From contig NZ_MBEQ01000073.1 in the NCBI RefSeq assembly GCF_001954135.1, forward strand, positions 31,827 through 95,826: a DNA stretch of 64,000 nucleotides, given 5' to 3'. The DNA comes from Mycobacterium sp. GA-1841. GTDB lineage: Bacteria; Actinomycetota; Actinomycetes; Mycobacteriales; Mycobacteriaceae. A program made the translations under genes and the position numbers. Within the stretch, counting starts at the first letter, position 1. Every line of letters starts with the position of its first letter. Below, one piece after another: positions 25,552 to 34,685 of the stretch. The notes under the pieces are model-generated. The model saw only the letters and a program-made list of their open reading frames with translations. It was not told where the DNA came from and did no database searches.

Positions 25552-25571
25552 ACCGGTCAGCGGAACACCGC
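25552..25571. promoter_or_regulatory. Candidate shared operator, copy 1
   Basis: ACCGGTCAGCGGAACACCGC here matches 19 of 20 bases of a minus-strand copy at 51282-51301 in the hsaD/mce divergent gap. A perfect palindrome TGACCGGTCA (25550-25559) overlaps it. It lies in the 63-nt gap before the SnoaL gene. A related CCGGTCAGTGGAAG is at 44302-44315 between the KshB- and HsaA-like genes. Function is inference. Confidence 0.35.
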
Positions 25572-26632
25572 TATCCGCCGGCGATCAATGCCCAGAGCTG
25601 CTGTCCGCCGGCCGCTGTGGCTGCCGCGGCCACCTGCTCGTCCCAGAAGCGCACCGAGCCGAACTCCGAGCGCCAGGCCAGCGCGGCACGGGTGTAGGTG
25701 TGCAGTCGATGCTCATGGGTGGTACCGATCGCGCCGTGCACCTGGTGTGCGTTGCGGGTGACGACCGAGGCGGCATTGCCGGCACAGGAGCGCGCTGTCG
25801 CGATCTGGAAGTCCAGTTGTGCTGACTGCCAGTCCGTTGCGATGGCCGTGTGCAGCGCGGCCTCGGTCGCGGCACGGGCCAGCGCCGACTCGGCCGCGGC
25901 ATCCGAGATCAGATTCTGTATCGCCTGGAACTTGGCCAGGGGACGGCCGAACTGGATGCGTGAGGCCACGTGGTCGATGGACAGTGCGACGGCACGGTCG
26001 AGCGCCGCACACACCTGGATCGCCCGGATCAGCGCGGACTTTCGCCGGAGCTGGCTCACCAGTTCCTCGGATACGGGGTGGCCGCTGAGTGCTGCGGTGT
26101 CGATGCTGACGGGGTCGCGAGGCTCGCCGATCAGGTTCGTGCCGGCGCTGATCGACAGGGCCGCGGTGTCGATCTCGTCGAGCCGGTAGCCGTCATCGGT
26201 CGGCCAGAGCACCACGACGCGGTCGACGTCACCGGCCCACGGCACCGGCGTACCGGCCGCGTCGCCGTGTGGTGCGACGTACACCGTGCGCACGGCGTCG
26301 TCGACCGGCCGGTCCAGCGCCTCCAACAACCAGCAGGCCAACAGGTCATGCTCGGCCAGGGGAGCGCGAACACCATGCCGCACTGCGGCCCTCAGCAACT
26401 CGGCAGCCTCAAGCCAACCCGCCCCGCTGCCGCCGGATGCCTCGGCGCCGGTCAGTCGGACCAGGCCGAGAGTGTCGAGCCGCTGCCACAGTGCGCGGTC
26501 GTACTCGACGCGTTCTCCGGGAGCCTTGACGGGGGTGGTCTGACGGTAATCGGAGAAGACGCCGTCCATCATCGCCGCCAGATCGGGATCCACCGCCGCG
26601 GATGGGCTCGGAGCGAGTCCGGTGGTGTTCAT
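25571..26632 (-). CDS. Acyl-CoA dehydrogenase, small partner subunit
   Basis: A 353-residue ACAD-fold protein. Recognisable are LVRLTGAEASGGSGAGWLEA near residue 60, the central RIQFGRPLAKFQAIQNLISD helix (about 238-257) and the C-terminal VTRNAHQVHGAIGTTHEHRL, the ACAD 'QxHGGxG' block. Steroid-type ACADs are encoded as adjacent pairs that form alpha2beta2 enzymes, and this gene overlaps another ACAD gene (ATGA). The pair probably dehydrogenates a side-chain or ring-derived acyl-CoA. Which subunit carries the catalytic Glu cannot be settled by eye. Confidence 0.86.
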   Translation of the reverse strand: MNTTGLAPSPSAAVDPDLAAMMDGVFSDYRQTTPVKAPGERVEYDRALWQRLDTLGLVRLTGAEASGGSGAGWLEAAELLRAAVRHGVRAPLAEHDLLACWLLEALDRPVDDAVRTVYVAPHGDAAGTPVPWAGDVDRVVVLWPTDDGYRLDEIDTAALSISAGTNLIGEPRDPVSIDTAALSGHPVSEELVSQLRRKSALIRAIQVCAALDRAVALSIDHVASRIQFGRPLAKFQAIQNLISDAAAESALARAATEAALHTAIATDWQSAQLDFQIATARSCAGNAASVVTRNAHQVHGAIGTTHEHRLHTYTRAALAWRSEFGSVRFWDEQVAAAATAAGGQQLWALIAGG

Positions 26633-27741
26633 CGCAATCCCAATCCCCGCGCGATGACACCGCGCAGTACTTCGTTGGTTCCGCCGCGCAAGGTGAAACC
26701 GGGCCGCTGGTCCACCGCGGTGGCCACCAGCTGCGTCCACTCGGCGTCCGTTGGATTGTCGTCGCCGGTCTGCCGGTCGGCGAAGTCGGCGATGTCACCT
26801 TCGACCGTGGTCCCGAGAACCTTGACGACGGCGGCCGAGACGTCGGGATTCTCACCGCGTTCCAGGGCCTCGGCCACGGAGGTCGACATGTGATGCAGAC
26901 CGGCGACGCGCGCGATCAGGCGTCCCAACTCGGCATCCGGTTTGTCCTGCGGGGCAGGGTGTTCGACAGCGTGAGCCAGGAGCGGGAAAGTGGACAGGAA
27001 TCGCTCCGGGCCGCTGCGTTCGAAGCTCAGCTCGGAGGTCACCTGGGTCCAGCCTCGGCCGATTTCGCCGAAGACCATGGCGTCAGCGATGAACACCTCG
27101 TCGAGTACGACCTCGTTGAAGTGGTGCCCGCCGTTCATGGAGACGATCGGGCGGACTTGCACGCCGGGCGCGCGCAGGTCGACGATGAACTGGCTCAACC
27201 CGGCGTGCCGGCGTGCCGGATCCACCGGTTCGGTGCGGGCCAGCACGATGAACGCGTGCGCGCGATGTGCTCCCGACGTCCAGACCTTGGTGCCGGTGAT
27301 CGACCAGCCGCCCTCGACAGGTACCGCACGGGTGCGGACACTGGCCAGATCCGAGCCGGAATCCGGTTCGCTCATGCCGATTCCGAAGAAACACTCACCG
27401 CGCACGATGCGGGGGAGGAACGTCGACTTCTGCTCTTCTGTCCCGTATTTCAGCAGCGACGGCACGATCTGGCGGTCGGCGATCCAATGCGCCGCCACCG
27501 GAGCGCCCGCGGCCAGCAGTTCCTCGGTGACGACGAACCGCTCCTGAAACGAGCGGCCGTGGCCGCCGTACTGCACGGGAACCGTCATCCCCAGCCAACC
27601 CCGCCGCGCCAGGGCCGCGGTGAAGTTCTCGTCCCAGCCGCACAGCCAGGCGTCGACCGACGGGGTGAACTCCCCGGCGGCCAAGTGCTCGGCCAGGAAG
27701 TCGCGGACCTCGGCGCGGAGCTGATCCGAGTGTGCGGTCAC
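26629..27741 (-). CDS. Acyl-CoA dehydrogenase, large partner subunit
   Basis: A 370-residue ACAD. Seen are GMTVPVQYGGHGRSFQERFV (about 54-73), FGIGMSEPDSGSDLASVRTR (about 120-139, FAD/substrate loop), WSITGTKVWTSGAHRAHAFI and the C-terminal FTLRGGTNEVLRGVIARGLG with its GGTNEVLR motif. The GTG at 27741 overlaps the hydratase stop (GTGA) and was taken as start; the frame is open further upstream only as a shadow of the hydratase. Forms a likely heterotetramer with the downstream ACAD. Confidence 0.88.
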   Translation of the reverse strand: MTAHSDQLRAEVRDFLAEHLAAGEFTPSVDAWLCGWDENFTAALARRGWLGMTVPVQYGGHGRSFQERFVVTEELLAAGAPVAAHWIADRQIVPSLLKYGTEEQKSTFLPRIVRGECFFGIGMSEPDSGSDLASVRTRAVPVEGGWSITGTKVWTSGAHRAHAFIVLARTEPVDPARRHAGLSQFIVDLRAPGVQVRPIVSMNGGHHFNEVVLDEVFIADAMVFGEIGRGWTQVTSELSFERSGPERFLSTFPLLAHAVEHPAPQDKPDAELGRLIARVAGLHHMSTSVAEALERGENPDVSAAVVKVLGTTVEGDIADFADRQTGDDNPTDAEWTQLVATAVDQRPGFTLRGGTNEVLRGVIARGLGLR

Positions 27742-28514
27742 GATGTCCGCCACTTCGCGATGCGCTGCTGGTGTTCGGCATCGTGATGGGCCAGCGGTTG
27801 CATCGCCGCCGCCATGGACAGGGTGGATTCCAGGGAGCCGGTGGCGGATTCCTGCAGCAGCCGCTTGGCCATCCGCAGCGCGCGTGGCGGATTGACGACG
27901 ATCCGGTCTGCCAGCGCGTGAGCTTCCGTCAAGAGGTCGTCGTGGGGCACCACCCGGCTGACCAGTCCCCACTCCAATGCGGTTGCGGCGTCGATGCGTT
28001 CGCCGGTGAACGTCAGCTCGGCGGCGCGGGCGTAGCCGATGGCCCGCGGCAGGAACCACGTGCCACCATCGCCGGGGATGAGCCCGAGTTGGACGAAGCT
28101 CTCGGCGAAGGACGCCCTCTCGGAGGCGAACCGGATGTCGCACATCATCGCCAGATCACACCCGGCGCCGATCGCCGCACCGTTGACCGCGGCAATGAGC
28201 GGCACCTCGAGGCGGCCCAGCGCCCGCGGGATCCGCTGGATGCCATCGATATAGGCCCGACGCTGGTCGATGGCGTCCAGGCCGAACATGCCCTGGCGGT
28301 CGGCCATCTCCTTGACGTTGCCGCCGGCCGAGAAGATCTTGCCGGCTCCGGTGAGGATCACCGCGCCGACCGTGTTGTCTGCGTTCACCGCGTCCACATT
28401 GGCTTCGAAAGCAGCGATGACGTCCTTGCCGGTGATGGCGTTGCCGACCTCGGACCGGTTGATGGTCCAGACTTGGACGGGCCCGTCGGTGTGGACGTCC
28501 AGCGGTGAGCTCAC
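27738..28514 (-). CDS. Enoyl-CoA hydratase/isomerase family protein
   Basis: A 258-residue crotonase-fold enzyme. The oxyanion-hole parts are AVILTGAGKIFSAGGNVKEM (about 51-70) and IAAVNGAAIGAGCDLAMMCD (about 103-122). In ASFAESFVQLGLIPGDGGTW the first catalytic Glu of classical hydratases (Glu144 in rat) is not in place, while the second (AAELTFTGERI) is present. It may therefore be an isomerase or another crotonase activity. GTG start overlaps the ALDH stop. It belongs to the beta-oxidation core of the operon. Confidence 0.86.
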   Translation of the reverse strand: MSSPLDVHTDGPVQVWTINRSEVGNAITGKDVIAAFEANVDAVNADNTVGAVILTGAGKIFSAGGNVKEMADRQGMFGLDAIDQRRAYIDGIQRIPRALGRLEVPLIAAVNGAAIGAGCDLAMMCDIRFASERASFAESFVQLGLIPGDGGTWFLPRAIGYARAAELTFTGERIDAATALEWGLVSRVVPHDDLLTEAHALADRIVVNPPRALRMAKRLLQESATGSLESTLSMAAAMQPLAHHDAEHQQRIAKWRTS

Positions 28515-29941
28515 GCCTGCTCCTTGAGCTGAAGGGATTTGGTCTGCAGGTATTCCTCGAAGCCGAACCGGCCGAGTTCTCGGCCGATCCCGGACTTCTT
28601 GTACCCGCCGAACGGGGCAGCGGGGTTGTACGCGCCACCGTTGATGTCGAGTTGTCCGGTCTGAACCTGCCTGGCGAACGCGATGGCCTCGTCGTCGGTG
28701 GCACCCCACACCGCGCCGGACAGCCCATAGGGGGTGCCGTTGGCGATGCGCAGGGCATCATCGGAGTCGGCGTAGGGGATCACCGCGAGCACCGGACCGA
28801 ACACCTCTTCCTGCCCCAGTTCGGATTCGGGATCCACATCGGCGAAAACCGTTGGCGCCACGAAATACCCGATGTCACGAATCTGCTCGGCGCCACCGGT
28901 CAGCAGCCGTGCGCCATCGCGCTGGGCTCGTTCGATGAAGCCGCGAACGGTGTCGAACTGCGACCGTGACGCCGACGGTCCGATCCGGGTGGCCGGGTCG
29001 CGCGGATCGCCGACCGTGTACCGGGCCACGGCAGATTCGATCAGATCCAGCGCCTCGCCGTAGCGGCTCTGCGGCACCAGCATCCTGGTCCAGGCCATGC
29101 AGGTCTGCCCGCCGTTGAGGAAGGCGTTGCCCACCCCGACCTTGACCGCGGTGGCCAGATCGGCGCCGTCGAGGATCACGTTGGCCGATTTGCCACCGAG
29201 TTCGAGGGCCACTTTCTTGATCGACTGGCCGGCCAGCTCGCCGACCCGGGCACCCACGCCGGTGGACCCGGTGAAGGAGACGAAGTCGACGTCGGGATGT
29301 GCGGCGAGACGTTCTCCGATCACCCGACCGGGACCCGACACCAGGTTGACCGCCCCGGGGGGCAGGCCTGCATCCGCGCATGCTTCGACGAACGCGAACA
29401 CCGAAAGTGGCGCTTCGTTACTGGGTTTGAGCACGACGGGGCAGCCCGCGGCGATCGCGGGGAGTACCTTGGCCACCACCTGATAGAGCGGGTAATTCCA
29501 CGGTGTGATCGCGCCGACGACACCGTAGGGCTCCCGCAGGACCAACGAATTACCGATGTGCTCTTCGAATTCGAAGGTTTCCAGGACGTCGGCGAAGCCC
29601 TTGGCGACGGCCAACGGCACCTGCGTCTGCACCGTCTGCGCGATGCGAACCGGGGCACCCATCTCGGCGGTGATCAGCTCGGCGATGTCCGGTAGGCGCT
29701 TCTCCATCGCGGCGATGACCCGCTGCACCCGATCTTGGCGTTCAGCGACGCCGATGAGGGGATCGAACGCCCGCCGAGCCGCGGAGACTGCGGCGTCGAC
29801 GTCGGTGGAGTCACCGTTGGGCACGTGGCCGATCACGGCCTCGGTCGCCGGGTCGATCACGTCGATCACGCCGCTCCCGGAGGGAGCGGTCCAGTGGCCG
29901 TCGATGAACAGTGAGTTGTGTTCGTAGCTGGGCACGGTCAT
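28511..29941 (-). CDS. Aldehyde dehydrogenase (NAD-dependent)
   Basis: A 476-residue ALDH. The catalytic Cys is in GGQTCMAWTRML (about 278-289), the general base Glu is in ALELGGKSANVIL (about 246-258), the NAD-binding FTGSTGVGARVG is near 223, and the proton-relay Asn is in TPWNYPLYQ. It probably oxidises an aldehyde made from a side-chain alcohol by the neighbouring ADH into the acid activated by FadD. Start ATG, 11 nt after the ADH stop. Confidence 0.92.
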   Translation of the reverse strand: MTVPSYEHNSLFIDGHWTAPSGSGVIDVIDPATEAVIGHVPNGDSTDVDAAVSAARRAFDPLIGVAERQDRVQRVIAAMEKRLPDIAELITAEMGAPVRIAQTVQTQVPLAVAKGFADVLETFEFEEHIGNSLVLREPYGVVGAITPWNYPLYQVVAKVLPAIAAGCPVVLKPSNEAPLSVFAFVEACADAGLPPGAVNLVSGPGRVIGERLAAHPDVDFVSFTGSTGVGARVGELAGQSIKKVALELGGKSANVILDGADLATAVKVGVGNAFLNGGQTCMAWTRMLVPQSRYGEALDLIESAVARYTVGDPRDPATRIGPSASRSQFDTVRGFIERAQRDGARLLTGGAEQIRDIGYFVAPTVFADVDPESELGQEEVFGPVLAVIPYADSDDALRIANGTPYGLSGAVWGATDDEAIAFARQVQTGQLDINGGAYNPAAPFGGYKKSGIGRELGRFGFEEYLQTKSLQLKEQA

Positions 29942-29952
29942 CCTTACGGGGT

Positions 29953-31059
29953 TCAGGGAATCAAGCTGGCGCGGATGTCGCGCTTGCCGTCGGCTGCGGC
30001 GAATGCCTCGTTGATGTCGTCGAGTGGGTACGACGCCGCAGCGAGCCGCTCGAACGGCAGTCGGTGTTGATGACGATCGAGAAAGGTCAACGCGCGAGAC
30101 AGGACGGCCGGGTCATAGAGCGAGACGCCGACCATGGTCTTGTTGGTGAAGACGAACCGCGACGGGTCGAACGCGAATGTCTTGCCGATGTTGATGTTGC
30201 CGATCTCGACGTAGCGGCCGAACTGCGCGAGCATCTGCAGGCCCTCGTCGATGGCCGACGGGTGCCCGACCACCTCGACCACCACGTCGGCGCCCTGACC
30301 GTCGGTCAACGCCCGCACCGCCTTGGCCCGATCCTTGGGGGTGGCCACCTCGTTCAGATCGATGACGGCATCGGCACCGAACGCGGTGGCCAGCTCGAGT
30401 CGTTCGGGTACGCCATCGATCGCGATGACGTTGGCCGCGCCGCGCGCTTTCGCGACCGCCACGGCGTACAGGCCCAGCGCGCCGGCTCCCTGGACCACGA
30501 CGTGCTCGCCGAGCTGCAGGTCGACGCGTTCCAGGCCGTACATGACCTGGGACAGTGCGCAATTGGCGCCGGCGGCAATCTCGTCGCTCAGGGTGTCGGG
30601 AACGGTGTAGACGACGGCACCGGCAGGCAGTAGGTAGTAGTCGCCATAGCCGCCGACGAAATAAGGCGGCTCGTCGGCACGATCCAACATCGCCATTCTC
30701 AGATTCAGGCAGGCGTTGCGGCGCCCGGCCAGGCAGTTGCGGCATTTGTGACAGCAGTAGAAGTACGGGAACACGACGCGCGTGCCCTCGGTCAACGTCT
30801 TGCCGTTGGAGTCGGTGCTCACGCCGTCACCCAGCACCTCGATCGCACCGACCATCTCGTGGCCCAGCACGGTGGGGAGCTGCCCGCCCAAACCGCGGGT
30901 GGCGAAGGTGCCGTGCCAGGCGTGGACGTCCGATCCGCAGATGTTCGCCCGCAGCACCCGGATCAGTATTTCTCCGGGACCGACCTCGGGCAGGGGGACC
31001 GTTTCGATGTGAAACGGCTTACCGGGCTCGTCGAAGCGCGCGATGCGTCCTGTATGCAC
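29953..31059 (-). CDS. Zinc-dependent alcohol dehydrogenase (MDR)
   Basis: A 368-residue medium-chain dehydrogenase. Catalytic zinc ligands are in NICGSDVHAW and VLGHEMVG; structural zinc cysteines are in YCCHKCRNCLAGRRNACLN (about 99-117). The NAD Rossmann motif is VVVQGAGALGLYAVAVAKAR (about 189-208). The GTG at 31059 has GAAGGG 6 nt upstream. It would supply the aldehyde for the next enzyme (ALDH). The natural alcohol is unknown. Confidence 0.9.
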   Translation of the reverse strand: MHTGRIARFDEPGKPFHIETVPLPEVGPGEILIRVLRANICGSDVHAWHGTFATRGLGGQLPTVLGHEMVGAIEVLGDGVSTDSNGKTLTEGTRVVFPYFYCCHKCRNCLAGRRNACLNLRMAMLDRADEPPYFVGGYGDYYLLPAGAVVYTVPDTLSDEIAAGANCALSQVMYGLERVDLQLGEHVVVQGAGALGLYAVAVAKARGAANVIAIDGVPERLELATAFGADAVIDLNEVATPKDRAKAVRALTDGQGADVVVEVVGHPSAIDEGLQMLAQFGRYVEIGNINIGKTFAFDPSRFVFTNKTMVGVSLYDPAVLSRALTFLDRHQHRLPFERLAAASYPLDDINEAFAAADGKRDIRASLIP

Positions 31060-31069
31060 GGGGGTCCCT

Positions 31070-32656
31070 TCAGTTGCTTGTGGATTCGAGGCTGAACCGC
31101 TGTCGCAGATCGCGTTTGAGCAGTTTGCCGCTGGGGTTCTTGGGCAGCGCGTCGACGAAGAAGATCTGTTTGGGGGTTTTGAACCCGGCGAGATGCTCAC
31201 GGCAGTGCTGAAGCACATCGTCTTCGGTCAGGTTCGTGCCGGCTCGGGCGACGACCGCGGCGACGACCGCCTCCACCCACACCGGATGCGCCAGGCCGAA
31301 GACCGCGACTTCCTCGATACCGCTGTGCCGGTAGAGAACCTCTTCGACCTCACGACTGGCGACGTTTTCACCGCCGGTCTTGATCATGTCTTTCTTGCGG
31401 TCGACCACGTGGAGGAGACCGTGCTCGTCGTAGAAGCCCAGGTCGCCGGAATGAAACCAACCGCCGGCGAAGGCCTGGGCGGTCTTGTCCTCGTCATCGA
31501 GGTAACCCAGCATCAAATGTGCGCTGCGGTGGGCGATTTCGCCGACCGTTCCGGACGCCACCGGAGTGTCGTTGTCATCGAGGATCACGGTTTCGACGTT
31601 GACGACGGGCCGTCCTGCCGACCCGGCGTGTGCGTCCTGCTCGTCCGGTCCCAAAGCCGAGGCCAACGGTGCCATCTCCGTCTGGCCGTAGAAATTCCAC
31701 AGCCGCAGATTCGGCAGCCGTCGGCGCATCTCGTGCAGGATCTCGGTGGGCATCGCCGAGGCGCCGTAGTAGCCCTTGCGGAGACTGGACAGATCCACCT
31801 CGTCGAACACCGGGCTGCGCAGCAGACTGATCCACACTGTCGGCGGTGCAAAATAATTCGTGACGCCGTAACGTTCGATCGTGCGCAATACCAGCTCCGG
31901 ATCCGGCCGGGGCACGATGATGCTGGTGGCGCCCAGATAGATGTCGGTGGCCAGGAAGTTGTCCAGCTGCGCACAGTGATACAGCGGCAGAGAGTGGATT
32001 TCGACATCGTCGCCGGACATGGAACCGGCCACGATCGTGCTGATGTACTGCCACATCAAACTGCGGCTGCTGTGCATCACGCCTTTGGGCCGCGATTCGG
32101 TTCCGCTCGTGTACATCACCCGCAGCAGTTGATCGTCGTCGAGGTGAACGTCGGGCACCGCGGCCGTGGTGATGAGCAGTTCGGCGAAATCGAGCCAGCC
32201 GCCAGGGCTGGACTGCCCCGGGGATGTCAGCGCGATCTTCTGGCGCACCGCCGAGCCAGGTGCCATCGCTTGCTCGGCGACTCCGATCAACTCCGTCTCG
32301 ACGATGAAACCGGCCGCTCCGCTGTGGCCGAGGATGTACGAAATCTCTTCTGCGGTCAGCATGAAGTTGATCGGGACCAGCACCACACCGGCGCGTGCCG
32401 TGGCGAACGCCAGCACCGCGTACTGCCAGCAGTTACGCGCCAACAGTGCCACCCGGTCGCCGGGTGACAAACCGTTGTCGTGCAGCGCGGCCGCCGCCCG
32501 GTCCACCAGGTGATCGAATTCGGCGAAACTGAGGACGACGTCGCCATCGATGATCGCCGTCTTGTCCGGCTGCTTGCGCGCCGAGCGGCGGGGGATGTCG
32601 GCGAGGCTGTGGCTGCGAGCCTGGGCGATGACGGCGGCGAGGTCGTCCGAGTGCAT
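31070..32656 (-). CDS. Acyl-CoA synthetase (FadD-type, AMP-forming)
   Basis: A 528-residue adenylate-forming enzyme. The AMP loop reads MYTSGTESRPKGVMH (about 168-182; ES replaces the common TG). RLWNFYGQTEMAPLAS (about 297) and the hinge YDEHGLLHVVDRKKDMIKTG (about 409-428) precede the catalytic Lys in NPSGKLLKRDLR. It activates a carboxylic acid, plausibly a steroid side chain, to its CoA ester. ATG at 32656 is chosen because TACCCT lies 7 nt upstream (leaderless); ATG at 32674 is an alternative. It is the first gene of the leftward operon ending at the KstR-like gene. Confidence 0.89.
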   Translation of the reverse strand: MHSDDLAAVIAQARSHSLADIPRRSARKQPDKTAIIDGDVVLSFAEFDHLVDRAAAALHDNGLSPGDRVALLARNCWQYAVLAFATARAGVVLVPINFMLTAEEISYILGHSGAAGFIVETELIGVAEQAMAPGSAVRQKIALTSPGQSSPGGWLDFAELLITTAAVPDVHLDDDQLLRVMYTSGTESRPKGVMHSSRSLMWQYISTIVAGSMSGDDVEIHSLPLYHCAQLDNFLATDIYLGATSIIVPRPDPELVLRTIERYGVTNYFAPPTVWISLLRSPVFDEVDLSSLRKGYYGASAMPTEILHEMRRRLPNLRLWNFYGQTEMAPLASALGPDEQDAHAGSAGRPVVNVETVILDDNDTPVASGTVGEIAHRSAHLMLGYLDDEDKTAQAFAGGWFHSGDLGFYDEHGLLHVVDRKKDMIKTGGENVASREVEEVLYRHSGIEEVAVFGLAHPVWVEAVVAAVVARAGTNLTEDDVLQHCREHLAGFKTPKQIFFVDALPKNPSGKLLKRDLRQRFSLESTSN

Positions 32657-32663
32657 GAGCCGC

Positions 32664-32669
32664 AGGGTA
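32664..32669 (-). promoter_or_regulatory. Candidate -10 box of the leftward catabolic operon
   Basis: Minus-strand TACCCT ends 7 nt before the ATG at 32656, the leaderless spacing. On the other strand GATACT (32747-32752) lies 7 nt before the monooxygenase ATG at 32760 and could be its -10. No inverted repeat that could serve as operator was found in the 103-nt gap. Confidence 0.35.
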
Positions 32670-32759
32670 GGCATGGGCGGGTCCGGTGCGGTGGTTCGTC
32701 TCCCGCTCAGTAGACAGGGTGGGGGCGGTCAGGGGTGGAGTCCTTCGATACTCGATCCC

Positions 32760-34685
32760 ATGACGGCTACCACTGAATCTTCGTCGCTTGCGGATCGCGA
32801 TTTAGACCCCGACGTTCTGCGCGGCCATCTGCTGCAGGCCGATCCCGGTGTCCTGGTTGCGGTGCTGGCGCAGATGACCGGCGATGCGTCGGTCATCGAT
32901 CGGTACGCCGCCAAGATCGATTACGTTCCGGACCCGCCGGAGCGCGCCGGAACCACGGATACGGCCACCGCGGAGACGCTGGCCGAGGAGATCATCGCCG
33001 CACTCGGTCGCTCACGGCCGGCTGACGCGGCACCGGTCGATGACCGCGATTTCTTCAGCAGCCTGCTGCCGATCGCGCTGGGCAGTGCCGTCGACGACGA
33101 ACACGTGGATCTACTGCTGGAACAAGGCGGTTTCCGGCCGTCACAGCCGACGCTGCCACGCACCACGCCGATTCCCTCGTCCACCACGGTGGCGATCATC
33201 GGCGCGGGCATCGCCGGGATCGCGGTGGCGCTGGCGGCGGCCGAGGAGGGTGTGCAGTTCGAGATCTTCGATCGCAACGACGAGGTGGGTGGCACCTGGC
33301 TGACCACCACCTATCCCGGCATCGGGGTGGACACCCCGTCGGCGTACTACTCGCTGTCGCGTGAGGTGAACCCGGATTGGTCGAACTACTACCCGCAGGG
33401 CGCGGAGTACCAGGCCTATCTGGTCTCACTGGCCGACAAACACGATCTGCGTCGTCATATCCGGTTCGGTACCGAAGTCGAGGCCCTGCGGTGGGATGAG
33501 GAACGGGGACAGTGGGAGATCCACTCCCGCTCCAGTGATGGCACCCAGAGCATCGACCATGCCACTGTCGTCGTCACCGCCGCCGGCTACCTGAACCGTC
33601 CGCGTTTCCCGGAGATCAAGGGACGAGACAGCTTCGCCGGCACCAGTATTCACTCGGCCCGGTGGGACTCGTCGTTGGACCTGGCGGACAAGAAGGTGGC
33701 GATCATCGGCGCCGGCTGCACGGCAGTGCAGATTGTCGACGCCTGCGTCGACGAGGTCGAGCACCTGACGGTGTTCCAACGCCAACCGCACTGGGTGGCC
33801 CCGCGCAAGCGGCTTTCCGATGAGGTTCCGGAGCACCGTCGCCATCTGGGACGGGTGTTGCCCTTCTATGCGATGTGGCACCGGCTCAAGTCGTACTGGG
33901 GCACGGCGGACAACAATTACCCCATCATCCTGCGCGATCCTGAGTGGTCCGAGACGCATCTGTCGATCTCGCCGACCAACGATGTGCTGCTGCAGATGTG
34001 TCTCGACTACATCGACCGGACATTCGGGGCCGGAACCGAGTTGGCGAAAAAGGTGACGCCGGACTTCGCGCCGTACGGCAAGCGGATCATCCGTGATCCC
34101 GGTGGCTACTACGCCGCGCTGACCCGCGACCACGTCGACGTCGAAGCCAGTGAACCCGCGGAGATCAACGAGCGCGGCATCGTCACGGTCGACGGCCGTC
34201 AGATCGACCTCGATGTGATCATCTACGCCACCGGATATCACCTGGACTTCCTGTCCACCGTCGATATCCGAGGGCGTGACGGCAAGACCCTCGCCGAGGA
34301 ATGGGGCGAGAGCCCGCGGGCCTACCGCGGCGGCACCGTCCCAGGTTTCCCGAACCTGTTCATCACCTCGGCCCCGAATTACAGTCCCGGACATGGCGCC
34401 GGCGCCAACTTCTCGATGGAAGTGCTGGCGCACTACATCTTCGAGTGCCTGCAGTTGATGGCCCTGCGTGGGGCGTCGACGATGGAGGTCACCCAGCGCG
34501 CCTATGACGAGTACGTTGCCGGGATAGACGAGGCGATGCAGGGCACGGTCTGGTGCCATACGCCCAATGCCCACACCTACTACCGCTCGGGGTCCGGCCG
34601 CGTGGTGGTGGCCACGCCGTACCGGTTGGTGGATCTGTGGCAGCAACATCGAGCCCCGATCGAAGAGGACTTCGTCCTGCGATGA
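32760..34685 (+). CDS. Baeyer-Villiger monooxygenase (HAPMO-like, with N-terminal extension)
   Basis: A 641-residue FAD/NADPH monooxygenase. The FAD motif VAIIGAGIAGIAVALAAAEE starts near residue 142, the BVMO fingerprint FAGTSIHSARW is near 291-301, and the NADPH motif VAIIGAGCTAVQIV follows. About 140 N-terminal residues without Rossmann features match the extra domain of 4-hydroxyacetophenone monooxygenase, whose total length is also about 640. It would insert oxygen next to a ketone, giving an ester or lactone for one of the hydrolases. The ATG at 32760 is the first good start. Overlaps the following SDR (ATGA). Confidence 0.9.
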   Translation: MTATTESSSLADRDLDPDVLRGHLLQADPGVLVAVLAQMTGDASVIDRYAAKIDYVPDPPERAGTTDTATAETLAEEIIAALGRSRPADAAPVDDRDFFSSLLPIALGSAVDDEHVDLLLEQGGFRPSQPTLPRTTPIPSSTTVAIIGAGIAGIAVALAAAEEGVQFEIFDRNDEVGGTWLTTTYPGIGVDTPSAYYSLSREVNPDWSNYYPQGAEYQAYLVSLADKHDLRRHIRFGTEVEALRWDEERGQWEIHSRSSDGTQSIDHATVVVTAAGYLNRPRFPEIKGRDSFAGTSIHSARWDSSLDLADKKVAIIGAGCTAVQIVDACVDEVEHLTVFQRQPHWVAPRKRLSDEVPEHRRHLGRVLPFYAMWHRLKSYWGTADNNYPIILRDPEWSETHLSISPTNDVLLQMCLDYIDRTFGAGTELAKKVTPDFAPYGKRIIRDPGGYYAALTRDHVDVEASEPAEINERGIVTVDGRQIDLDVIIYATGYHLDFLSTVDIRGRDGKTLAEEWGESPRAYRGGTVPGFPNLFITSAPNYSPGHGAGANFSMEVLAHYIFECLQLMALRGASTMEVTQRAYDEYVAGIDEAMQGTVWCHTPNAHTYYRSGSGRVVVATPYRLVDLWQQHRAPIEEDFVLR

